From: an uncultured Flavobacteriaceae bacterium
GTDB taxonomy: Bacteria > Bacteroidota > Bacteroidia > Flavobacteriales > Flavobacteriaceae
Assembly (NCBI GenBank): GCA_947500525.1
Contig: CANMSH010000001.1
Span: 1 to 64,000, forward strand
Length of the DNA: 64,000 nt
Reading direction: 5' to 3'
Position numbers and translations under genes: made by a program. Under the pieces are notes generated by a model. It did not search any database. It was given only the letters and a program-made list of their open reading frames with translations, and was not told where the DNA came from. Shown here one piece after another: positions 7,950-15,185 of this stretch. Positions within the stretch are counted from its first letter, which is position 1; each line of letters starts with the position of its first letter.

Positions 7950-9266
7950 ATGGCAACTATCAATTTCAAACTTCAAAGCGTATCAAAGAACGCATCAATT
8001 CATTTAGTACTATCAGCAGGTAGAGGAAATACATTATTTAGAAAAACGGGACTCTCAATTAATTCAAAAGATTGGAGTACTAAAACTGGTTTGCCCCTGC
8101 AAAACAATCCTACCAATAAGAATCTATCAAATCGATTGAAGAAATTGGAAACTTTTCTGTTTGATAAATTAAATGACTCCAACAGCAAGGGTGTTGAAAT
8201 TACGGGCAACTGGCTAAGTCATAACATAGATTTACATTTCGGTCGAATTGCCGACAATAACAAAAGTGAATTGGTTATCGACAACATTCAATATATCATT
8301 GACACAGCCCATACAAGAGATAATGGCAAAAAAGGTATCGGACTTACGGAATGCCGAGTAAATGCATACAAAAGACTGAAAGTACTCTTTAGCGAATTTG
8401 AGGGTAGCAGCAGTTACAGAGTAAAAGAATTAGACCAAAATTTATTTGACAAATTTAAGCTGTGGCTACTAGACAAAAAGAATTACGCACCTACATACAC
8501 ATTGAAAAAAATATCAGATTTAAAAACAGTCTGTAGAGATGCAAGAAAAAACGGTGTTGAAACCTCAGTGCAAATAAATGACATCAAAACGAAACAAGTT
8601 TCTGCCTATGATGATGATATGGACGTTATTATTTTAACCCCTGCCGAGATTGAAAAGATAGAGAGTGTAGAACTCCCGAAAATCGCGTTGGAAAACGCAC
8701 GGAAATGGCTTATACTAGCATGCTATACAGGTCAAAGAGGAGAAGATTTAACCGCGAGGATAACAGCCGATAACTTTGAAGAATATGGTGAAGGTTTAGT
8801 CATAAAAATAACTCAACAAAAAGGCAATAAATCTGTAATCATTCCAGTATTACCAAAAGTAAAAGAGATTTATGAAAATGGAATGCCTTACATAATCTCC
8901 ACTCAAAAATTGAATAAGCATTTTAAGGATATTGGAAAACTTGCAGGGTTAAATAATATGGTAATGGGTCGTATCATAGAATTAGACGAAATCACTGGCA
9001 GGAAAAGAGGTGTCAAGAAATTACGCCCTAAATACAAGTATATAAGTACTCATATTGGACGGCGAACTTTTGCCTCAAACCATTACGGAAAAATACCAAC
9101 ACCAATAATTATGAGGGTTACCAATCACAGCAAAGAGAGCACTTTTTTAACCTACATCAATCAAACCGACAACAGTCATATAGATACATTTTTAGACTTC
9201 TATAAGGCTAAAGAAAAAGGTGAGAAGAAAGCAAAACTAAAATTATTAAAAACATCAAATCAATAA
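7950..9266 (+). CDS. Tyrosine recombinase (tRNA-Asp site-specific integrase)
   Basis: The 438-residue protein has the three-part layout of Bacteroidota integrases: an N-terminal arm-DNA-binding domain (about 1-90, with GLSINSKDWS), a core-binding SAM-like domain (about 105-205) and a catalytic domain. The catalytic residues are visible: Arg263 in TGQRGEDL, His368 and Arg371 in HIGRRTF, His393 in TNHSKE and the nucleophile Tyr402 in FLTYIN; Lys291 or Lys294 is the likely catalytic lysine. It is the first gene inside the left end and reads into the element, as expected for an integrase using the adjacent tRNA-Asp site. The start follows a good -7 promoter element. It has all the catalytic residues, so it is probably functional. 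Confidence 0.95.
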   Translation: MATINFKLQSVSKNASIHLVLSAGRGNTLFRKTGLSINSKDWSTKTGLPLQNNPTNKNLSNRLKKLETFLFDKLNDSNSKGVEITGNWLSHNIDLHFGRIADNNKSELVIDNIQYIIDTAHTRDNGKKGIGLTECRVNAYKRLKVLFSEFEGSSSYRVKELDQNLFDKFKLWLLDKKNYAPTYTLKKISDLKTVCRDARKNGVETSVQINDIKTKQVSAYDDDMDVIILTPAEIEKIESVELPKIALENARKWLILACYTGQRGEDLTARITADNFEEYGEGLVIKITQQKGNKSVIIPVLPKVKEIYENGMPYIISTQKLNKHFKDIGKLAGLNNMVMGRIIELDEITGRKRGVKKLRPKYKYISTHIGRRTFASNHYGKIPTPIIMRVTNHSKESTFLTYINQTDNSHIDTFLDFYKAKEKGEKKAKLKLLKTSNQ

Positions 9267-9306
9267 AGTGTAATTATTAAAGGTAATTCATAAAATAAAT
9301 GTTCAA

Positions 9307-10239
9307 ATGGAAGAAATCCAAGGTTTATTTGATAATATCAATAAAGAGACAATACCCAGAGTACTTTATGATGAACTTTGTAAACACGGAGATGATAGAA
9401 GTTCTACATCATACACGGATAAAAATGGAAAAAGAATAACCAAATATGGAAAATTAAACCCTCCATTCTATACAAAATTCGGAAATGATGGCTCTAAATT
9501 TAGAATGTTAGAAAAGTATTATAAATCTCATCAGCTAAAATTAGAAAATGGATTATTATTTGATGAAAACCACAAACAGTTAAATAAAAAATCTATTCAG
9601 CCATACTTTAAAGAGTACTCTAGAGGTTTTAAAGAAGGTTATCGAGATTTTCAAAATGACTTAAATGAACGCAATAGCGTATTTGAAATAACAAATGAGC
9701 ACATAGCGTTTAAAGTTTACTCTAGGGTAATCGGATTTTGGACTACCATGGGACAAATACCATATGACCTACTTCTATCAACAAAGGATTTTCAACTTAA
9801 GGCTAAAACCAAATTTAATATTGACACTCCTCTTATAGCAACAAAAAAAGATTATTATAACGGAGGTCATGATGGAGGAACATTTTATAAAGCTTGGGAA
9901 ATAATATTAAATAACCCTACAATATTTGAATCTATATTTAAAAAAAATGAAAACCAACCAATTACCTCAGATAAGGTAAAAACTGACAATGACATAAGGT
10001 GGACCGGAACTCAAACCGAATTAATAGAACTTACAAAAGCTTTAATCGAAAACCAAAGTATAAAAGGCGTACAAAGAGACATTATTTTGGAATTTTCGAA
10101 ACTCCTTAATTTTGAAATAAAGAATCCGAATAAGTTAATAACCGACATTAAGAAGCGTAATATAGGTAGTGAAACACTTTTTATTGACAAATTAAAAACA
10201 AGCTTATTAAATTACATAACAAAAGAAAACATACGTTAG
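9307..10239 (+). CDS. RteC-like element-encoded protein
   Basis: The 310-residue protein lies 40 bp after the integrase. Its C-terminal region, from about 230 (IRWTGTQTELIELTKAL through ILEFSKLLNFEI, IKKRN and FIDKLKTSLLNYI), resembles the C-terminal domain of RteC, the regulatory protein of Bacteroides conjugative transposons that is common in integrative elements of the phylum. The N-terminal half is polar with no recognised domain. Known RteC acts in control of excision; the same role here is inference. Its stop overlaps a pair of direct repeats upstream of the excisionase-like gene, which suggests local regulation. Confidence 0.55.
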   Translation: MEEIQGLFDNINKETIPRVLYDELCKHGDDRSSTSYTDKNGKRITKYGKLNPPFYTKFGNDGSKFRMLEKYYKSHQLKLENGLLFDENHKQLNKKSIQPYFKEYSRGFKEGYRDFQNDLNERNSVFEITNEHIAFKVYSRVIGFWTTMGQIPYDLLLSTKDFQLKAKTKFNIDTPLIATKKDYYNGGHDGGTFYKAWEIILNNPTIFESIFKKNENQPITSDKVKTDNDIRWTGTQTELIELTKALIENQSIKGVQRDIILEFSKLLNFEIKNPNKLITDIKKRNIGSETLFIDKLKTSLLNYITKENIR

Positions 10240-10317
10240 TCACACGTTAGTAACCCCGAAATACACTTAAGTAAACGTAATATTATCGAACTTATTAATC
10301 TAAAATATTTCGATAAT
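10233..10317. promoter_or_regulatory. Iteron-like direct repeats and an inverted repeat upstream of the excisionase-like gene
   Basis: ACGTTAGT is repeated at 10233-10240 and 10244-10251, an 11-bp period. Further on, ATTATCGAA (10282-10290) and TTCGATAAT (10309-10317) form a perfect 9-bp inverted repeat with an 18-nt spacer. The right arm overlaps the ATG at 10316. The arrangement fits a binding site for the HTH protein (autoregulation or excision) or a replication site for the Rep-like protein that follows. Confidence 0.45.
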
Positions 10318-10597
10318 GGAAACGGTACAATTCATCTCTACTAGTCCAACTGCACTTGTAAACTTAATAGACGAAGCAGTTAAAAAACGTTTAGACGACC
10401 TTAAAAAAGATTTTCAACCGAAAGAACCTACGAAGTACGTTACTCGTAATTATGTTGCAGATGAAATGCTGCATTGCGATGTAAGCACAGTACACAATCT
10501 AACAGTTAAGGGTATACTTACCAAATACGCCATTGGAGGACGCGTGCTATATATACGTACTGAAGTGGAAAAAGCGATTGTTAAACTTAATAAATAA
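10316..10597 (+). CDS. Excisionase-like helix-turn-helix protein
   Basis: The 93-residue protein contains an HTH_17/MerR-like winged helix at about 40-85: YVTRNYVADEML for the first helices, CDVSTVHNLTVKGIL for the recognition helix, and IGGRVLYIRTEVEKAI for the wing and final helix. The short N-terminal region (LIDEAVKKRLDDL) is probably helical. Proteins of this type in Bacteroidota integrative elements act as excision directionality factors or small regulators. Its start codon lies within an inverted repeat, consistent with autoregulation. The Rep-like gene follows 38 bp later. Confidence 0.75.
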   Translation: METVQFISTSPTALVNLIDEAVKKRLDDLKKDFQPKEPTKYVTRNYVADEMLHCDVSTVHNLTVKGILTKYAIGGRVLYIRTEVEKAIVKLNK

Positions 10598-10635
10598 GAC
10601 TATCGCAGAGTGACGCCATAGAAAATACAACAAAG

Positions 10636-11544
10636 TTGATAGACTATATTAAAATATTGCTATTTGAAATTGACACTTCAACTCTTTTAGAAAAACTTGA
10701 GTTCAAGACTGAAGTGTCAGAAAGGACAGGTGAATTTTCAACCAAAAGAATTGCAGATTATCATTTTTGTAAAATTACAATACATGATAGCGGTATAGTA
10801 TTATTTACTGGTAGTATTCATAAACTTTGGAATTCACTAAATCAAATAAATGCACCAAACTATAAAGAAGTAAAGAAATACAAAGGGTTTAATGGTAATC
10901 AATTTACGATCAATAAAATATTGGAAGTCAGAAAGAATTTACAAATCCTCTTTAACTGCGAACCTCAACAAATGATTTTTCAAAACATAGAGTTTGGAGT
11001 TAATACAACACCTGAGTTTGAACCTAAATTATATTTAAAAGGGCTACTCTACCACAATGGAGTTCTGTTCGAATCTAGATTTGGAAATAATCTTGCACAA
11101 GTACCACATCAGCGGTACATAATAAAAATTTATAACAAATCAGAGCAGTATAAAATGAAAGATAATGTATTGCGTGTTGAACTTAAAATCATTAAAACTG
11201 AAGAACTAAAAAATATCGGAATAACCACTTTTGCAGATGTAAATTCCAATACACTCAATAGGGCGAAAGAACTGCTTTTAAAACGCTTTGACGAGGTTAT
11301 GCACTACGATTATACTACCACCCTAAAAGGTGCTACAGAACGCCAAAAGCAACTGAAAAGCAATTATTCAAACCCTAGATATTGGATACATGATTTAGAA
11401 TCTAATTTAAGATATAGGCACAAAAAAAGACTTCTTGAAATTACTCGAAAATATTCAAAAAATTTGCATCAAAAAATAAGGTGTGAAATTGTGCAAAAGT
11501 GTAGTATAATTAACAGCCTTTCTAAAACTCTAAATGTAGCATAA
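10636..11544 (+). CDS. Rep-like protein (phage/plasmid replication protein II/X-type)
   Basis: The 302-residue frame starts at a TTG (10636); no in-frame ATG lies between it and the upstream stop at 10591. The recognised part is RYIIKIYNKSEQ followed by NVLRVELKI (about 175-200), a pattern typical of rolling-circle-type Rep proteins of filamentous phages and small mobilisable elements. An early hydrophobic strand (DYIKILLFEID) and a later basic region (RYRHKKRLLEITRKY) are also consistent. It would nick the element at an origin for replication or mobilisation after excision. I cannot point to the catalytic tyrosine with confidence. It sits in the usual position after an excisionase-like gene. 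Confidence 0.55.
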   Translation: MIDYIKILLFEIDTSTLLEKLEFKTEVSERTGEFSTKRIADYHFCKITIHDSGIVLFTGSIHKLWNSLNQINAPNYKEVKKYKGFNGNQFTINKILEVRKNLQILFNCEPQQMIFQNIEFGVNTTPEFEPKLYLKGLLYHNGVLFESRFGNNLAQVPHQRYIIKIYNKSEQYKMKDNVLRVELKIIKTEELKNIGITTFADVNSNTLNRAKELLLKRFDEVMHYDYTTTLKGATERQKQLKSNYSNPRYWIHDLESNLRYRHKKRLLEITRKYSKNLHQKIRCEIVQKCSIINSLSKTLNVA

Positions 11545-11667
11545 TTAACAGTTCTAGTATAGAGTTAAATATTATACAAATACAGCCTTTAAATTATCTA
11601 TTTATTATCTTAGTCCAATAATCGATATATAGTTAATAATTATATACCTACTTTAGAGACAATTAGA

Positions 11668-12288
11668 ATGAAAAAGTATATCATAACAATAAAAAATCAA
11701 ATAGAGACATTCAATATCGTTGGAATTTCAGAAGATGCTCTATTTCATGTTATGAAAGCATATTATAATAAGGAGATGAAAGTAGGACTTGGAGGTAAAC
11801 AATTCCCACTACGTAGAATTCTCGAAATTAAAATTCATGAATTTGAAAATGAAGACGTTGTAAATCTTTTTATTAAAAGTGCTGAAGAGAAGAATTTAAA
11901 AAAGAGAAGTTTAACTGGGGATTATTATTATGATTTCGAAACAGTAAGTGCATTTTCTAAAGATGTAACAGAACATTATTTGAAACCGGAAAAAGATCCA
12001 GTAAATACAAATTCTTCTCAACCTGATTATTCAAGAGAGGAAAGCAAGGAAATACTTAAGGGTATAGATGAAATTATTGATCGCCTTTCTAAACTTGAAC
12101 TTGGACAACAAATTATTTATGATGATTTAAGAAATGATCTGGAAGAAGTAAAACAATTGATTGGAAAAACCACAAAAAAAACCCTGAGACAATTAATTTT
12201 AGGCAAACTTGTTGACGCAGGATTAGGTTCATTAACTGGGGAAGTTGTTGATGTTATTAAAGATGTAGATATCAAAACGCTATTATAA
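11668..12288 (+). CDS. Hypothetical cargo protein with C-terminal coiled coil
   Basis: I do not recognise this 206-residue protein. The N-terminal half (about 1-105) looks like a compact alpha/beta domain (KYIITIKNQIETFNIVG, then VGLGGKQFPLRRILEIKI). The linker at 106-130 is Pro/Asn/Ser-rich. The region from about 133 to 175 (ILKGIDEIIDRLSKLELGQQ and DDLRNDLEEVKQLIG) is a strong amphipathic helix or coiled coil. It ends with a small hydrophobic helix (LGKLVDAGLGSL). It is the first cargo gene of the element, and the spacer after it is one of the cassette-like boundaries. It may be a defence component or an oligomerising accessory, but the sequence alone does not show this. Confidence 0.65.
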   Translation: MKKYIITIKNQIETFNIVGISEDALFHVMKAYYNKEMKVGLGGKQFPLRRILEIKIHEFENEDVVNLFIKSAEEKNLKKRSLTGDYYYDFETVSAFSKDVTEHYLKPEKDPVNTNSSQPDYSREESKEILKGIDEIIDRLSKLELGQQIIYDDLRNDLEEVKQLIGKTTKKTLRQLILGKLVDAGLGSLTGEVVDVIKDVDIKTLL

Positions 12289-12294
12289 AAATCT

Positions 12295-12419
12295 CTAACA
12301 TCGTGTATAATTAATTGTTGTGGAATATCCTCGCAGGAAATTCACTTGAATTAATTACATTTGAAAATGTCGCAAAGTCCTAACGGATCTCCAGCAAATA
12401 ACCATACGCCAACCGTTAG
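12295..12419. repeat. Cassette-like spacer 1 (imperfect inverted-repeat boundary with internal hairpin)
   Basis: It starts CTAAC (12295-12299) followed by GTGTATAATTAATTG and ends TAACCATACGCCAACCGTTAG (key parts CCATAC at 12402-12407 and CCGTTAG at 12413-12419). The outer ends are imperfect inverted complements: CTAAC..GTGTAT..TTA against CTAAC..GCGTAT..TTA on the other strand. A central hairpin, GAATATCC/GGAAATTC, has one mismatch and loop TCGCA. The same plan recurs at 13714-13842 and 15003-15135. Confidence 0.6.
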
Positions 12420-12435
12420 TGGCAACTAAACAAAA

Positions 12436-13722
12436 ATGGCAAAGAATAAAGAAATATTTCTTTTTGGAGCAGGTTCTGTTATCGACTGGGGTGGTCCAAC
12501 TACTTCTGAGCTAACTGATTTAATTAGAAATTATGCCTTCCCTATTCGGGACTCTAAAATTACAATCACTAATTATATTCATAAGAGATTACTGGATAAC
12601 GGTTATTCGGAATCTGAGATTAATTTTGAGACAATTATAAATGTCATCGAGGAATTATCTATATACTTTTCTGAGTATAATAAAAAAACCCAAACTCCGT
12701 CTTTACTTCGGGCTTTCTTGAAAGATGATAGTTTAAAAACACTTTTGAACTATTCGATTGAAGGAGGCGAAAGAAAACATGGATATAGGATTCAAATTCC
12801 AGACGGTGAAAAATATAATTTTGCTAAACACTCTTATAATGATGAGAATCCTGATCAATTTTATTTGCAACATTTACTCTCATCAATTATCACTAACATT
12901 AATTCGAGAGTTTCAAATTATTCTTATCACTCGGAATCAAAATCTGTAATCGATACTCAATCAAGCTTAAGCTTACTTTTCAAGGATTGGATGAAGAGAA
13001 TTGGGAACAAGAATACGTTGAGGCTCTATACTCTAAATTATGATCGTGTTTTTAAAATATTGCTTAAAGATGCTGGAATAGAATGTTTCGAAGGATTCGA
13101 ATCTACTGATACAATAAAAGATATGGACGGAATTCGAGCTGATGTTGTGAAAATAATTAATGATTTTGAAATAAATGTACATTACAATCTCCATGGGTCG
13201 GCATTTTGGAAGGTATTACCTTATGACAGTGGGCAATTACCGAATCCTGAAATTGTATTTACTGGTTGGCCTGAGCTACCTGATAACGACGAAAAATCCA
13301 ATGTCGAAATCGAAAAAGGGAAACCCATTTATCTAACTAGCATAATTACAGGATATCAAAAAGCTCAAAAATCAATGGTTTCGCCTTTTAGGCAAATGCA
13401 TTCGGCGTTTGACCGAGATTGCTCTAATGGAAATCGGCTTTACATTATAGGGTATTCTTTTGGTGATGAACATATAAATGAATGTATCAAGACATCTTTA
13501 AGACATAATCAAAATCTTATCATTGAAATTGTAAGTCCGGACTTCATCGAAAATAAGATGGAGGAAAAATTAATGCTAACATTATTTCAATATTTAGACA
13601 TTCGTCAATTCAATGCAAAAAAAGTGTCTGAAAATAAATATAGCTATTTCGATGATAGAATTTCGGTATATACTCTTAAATTCAGTGAGTATTTGGAAAT
13701 GAAAAAAGCAGTCGCTAACTAG
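12436..13722 (+). CDS. SIR2-like NAD-binding defence-type protein
   Basis: The 428-residue protein has the features of the SIR2-like family used as NAD-depleting or NAD-binding modules in anti-phage systems. These are an N-terminal nucleotide-binding GAGSVIDWGGPTTSEL (11-26), TLNYDRVF with Asn201 and Asp203 (equivalent to TQNID of sirtuins), NLHGSAFW with the expected catalytic His253, and YSFGDEHI near 340. No second effector or sensor domain is evident, so it may act alone or with a partner. It lies as a separate cassette-like unit between two related spacers, and its stop codon TAG is embedded in the second of these. Defence activity is inference from family and context. Confidence 0.85.
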   Translation: MAKNKEIFLFGAGSVIDWGGPTTSELTDLIRNYAFPIRDSKITITNYIHKRLLDNGYSESEINFETIINVIEELSIYFSEYNKKTQTPSLLRAFLKDDSLKTLLNYSIEGGERKHGYRIQIPDGEKYNFAKHSYNDENPDQFYLQHLLSSIITNINSRVSNYSYHSESKSVIDTQSSLSLLFKDWMKRIGNKNTLRLYTLNYDRVFKILLKDAGIECFEGFESTDTIKDMDGIRADVVKIINDFEINVHYNLHGSAFWKVLPYDSGQLPNPEIVFTGWPELPDNDEKSNVEIEKGKPIYLTSIITGYQKAQKSMVSPFRQMHSAFDRDCSNGNRLYIIGYSFGDEHINECIKTSLRHNQNLIIEIVSPDFIENKMEEKLMLTLFQYLDIRQFNAKKVSENKYSYFDDRISVYTLKFSEYLEMKKAVAN

Positions 13723-13842
13723 GTATAAAATTAATTGCTTAATGGTATGTAAAGAGTATCGCGAAATCCGTTAGGATTTCCTATGTCCATCCCTTTTTGC
13801 TATCTTAGTCGCTCACTCAACTAACCATACACAAACCGTTAG
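13714..13842. repeat. Cassette-like spacer 2
   Basis: It begins GCTAAC (13714-13719, within the last codons of the SIR2-like gene), then GTATAAAATTAATTGC (13723-13738), and ends AACCATACACAAACCGTTAG (CCGTTAG at 13836-13842). The interior carries a perfect hairpin GAAATCC-GTTA-GGATTTC (13763-13780). The stop codon of the upstream gene lies inside the element. It has the same plan as spacers 1 and 3. Confidence 0.65.
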
Positions 13843-13873
13843 CCCATATTGGATTCCTAAAGCATATATACTA

Positions 13874-15007
13874 ATGTTCACAATAGATAAAACCACCAAT
13901 CGAATAGAAAAAATAGAAGAAAAGACTTTTTCTGAATTAGGTTTCAAAGAAAGAGAACATTTACAAGAATGGATTGCAAATAACCCTTCTTCTCTCGGAG
14001 ATAAGGAAGAAGATAGAATTCTTATTATTCAGAAGGAATTTGATGGTTTTGACAAAACTCGAGAAAGACTTGACTTATTAGCTATTGATAAACAAGGTAA
14101 TTTAATTGTTATAGAAAATAAACTTGATGATTCTGGACGCGACGTAACTTGGCAAGCTCTAAAATATGCCTCGTATTGTTCAAGTTTAAAAAAGCAACAA
14201 ATATTTGATATTTATCAGGACTATTTAAACAAACAAGGACTAAATCAAAAAAGTGAAACAAAGATTTTAGAATTTTTAGATAACGAAGATGTTCAGTTAA
14301 ATCAAAACCAAAGAATAATTTTCATTGCTGCACATTATAGAAAAGAAGTTACTTCGACTGTTATGTGGCTTCTTTCAAAATATAAATTAAAAATACAATG
14401 TTTCAAGGCCGTACCTTATGTCTTAGAAAATCAGTTTTTTTTAAATATCGAACAAATAATACCCGTGAAAGAAGCTGAAGATTACACAATAAAAATGGCT
14501 GAAAAGGCACAAGAGGATTCAAGTTCACAAGAGGAATTAAAAAACAGGCATATTATTCGTAAAGATTTTTGGACACGTTTGATTAAAGAACTGAATCTAA
14601 AATCTACTTTATTTCAAAATATAAGCCCGTCGATTTATGGTTGGATTGGCACAAGTTCCGGCGTGAGAGGTATTGGTTACAATTTTGCAATATCAAAGAA
14701 ATATGTACGAGTAGAGCTTTATATAGATAGAGGTGAGCATATTGAGAATAATCTTATTTATAAAAAACTTGAAGAACAGAAAGAAACCATTGAAAAAGTT
14801 TTCGGACACAAGCTTGTATGGGAAAAACTTGAAGAAAAAAGAGCTTGCCGAATCAAATATGAAAATTCTAATGCGAACGTTTTTGAAAAGGAAAATTGGG
14901 ATGAAATGATAAAATTTCTATCAGATGGAATGATAAGGTTAGAGAGCTCTTTTAAAGAACCATTGAAAAAAATAAATACTGAATTGAAAAAGAAAAACGT
15001 GGGCTAA
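13874..15007 (+). CDS. PD-(D/E)xK nuclease-like protein with DUF4268 C-terminal domain
   Basis: The N-terminal domain of this 377-residue protein shows a restriction-endonuclease-like core: RLDLLAID with Asp67, LIVIENK with Glu81 and Lys83, and Gln94/Tyr98 in WQALKYASY, which resembles NucS-type nucleases. The C-terminal third (DFWTRLIKEL to CRIKYE, about 230-340) matches the DUF4268 pattern, with SPSIYGWIGTSSGVRGIGY in the middle. The family is frequent in defence islands and is usually a single gene. It stands between two cassette-like spacers, and its stop TAA is part of the third spacer's GCTAAC. DNA cleavage is inferred from the intact D...ExK signature. Confidence 0.75.
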   Translation: MFTIDKTTNRIEKIEEKTFSELGFKEREHLQEWIANNPSSLGDKEEDRILIIQKEFDGFDKTRERLDLLAIDKQGNLIVIENKLDDSGRDVTWQALKYASYCSSLKKQQIFDIYQDYLNKQGLNQKSETKILEFLDNEDVQLNQNQRIIFIAAHYRKEVTSTVMWLLSKYKLKIQCFKAVPYVLENQFFLNIEQIIPVKEAEDYTIKMAEKAQEDSSSQEELKNRHIIRKDFWTRLIKELNLKSTLFQNISPSIYGWIGTSSGVRGIGYNFAISKKYVRVELYIDRGEHIENNLIYKKLEEQKETIEKVFGHKLVWEKLEEKRACRIKYENSNANVFEKENWDEMIKFLSDGMIRLESSFKEPLKKINTELKKKNVG

Positions 15008-15135
15008 CAATGGCCATAATTCATTGTGGCGGAATTTTCCACTCGGAAATCCCTACATTTATACCAACGCTTGGTTACGGCGGAATGGTCCTAGCGGACA
15101 ATTCCACAACGAAACCATAGCCAAACGGACTGTAG
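15003..15135. repeat. Cassette-like spacer 3
   Basis: GCTAAC at 15003-15008 contains the TAA stop of the preceding gene. The following GGCCATAATTCATTG corresponds to GTATAA(A)TTAATTG of the other spacers. The 3' end is AACCATAGCCAAACGG (15113-15128) followed by CTGTAGC, a diverged form of CCATACnCAAACCGTTAGC. Two internal hairpins are visible: GGAATTTTCC-ACTC-GGAAATCC and GGAATGGTCC-TAGC-GGACAATTCC. Confidence 0.5.
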
Positions 15136-15185
15136 CAATTTCAACCAGACACAGTTTAATGAAAAAACAAACTAAATAACCAAAA

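Noticed and set aside
7953..9266. Integrase of a conjugative element with Tra genes
   Set aside because: No conjugation genes are found between the att repeats.
12295..15135. Classical integron attC sites
   Set aside because: The ends do not follow GTTRRRY exactly, and no integron integrase is present; only the overall plan is similar.
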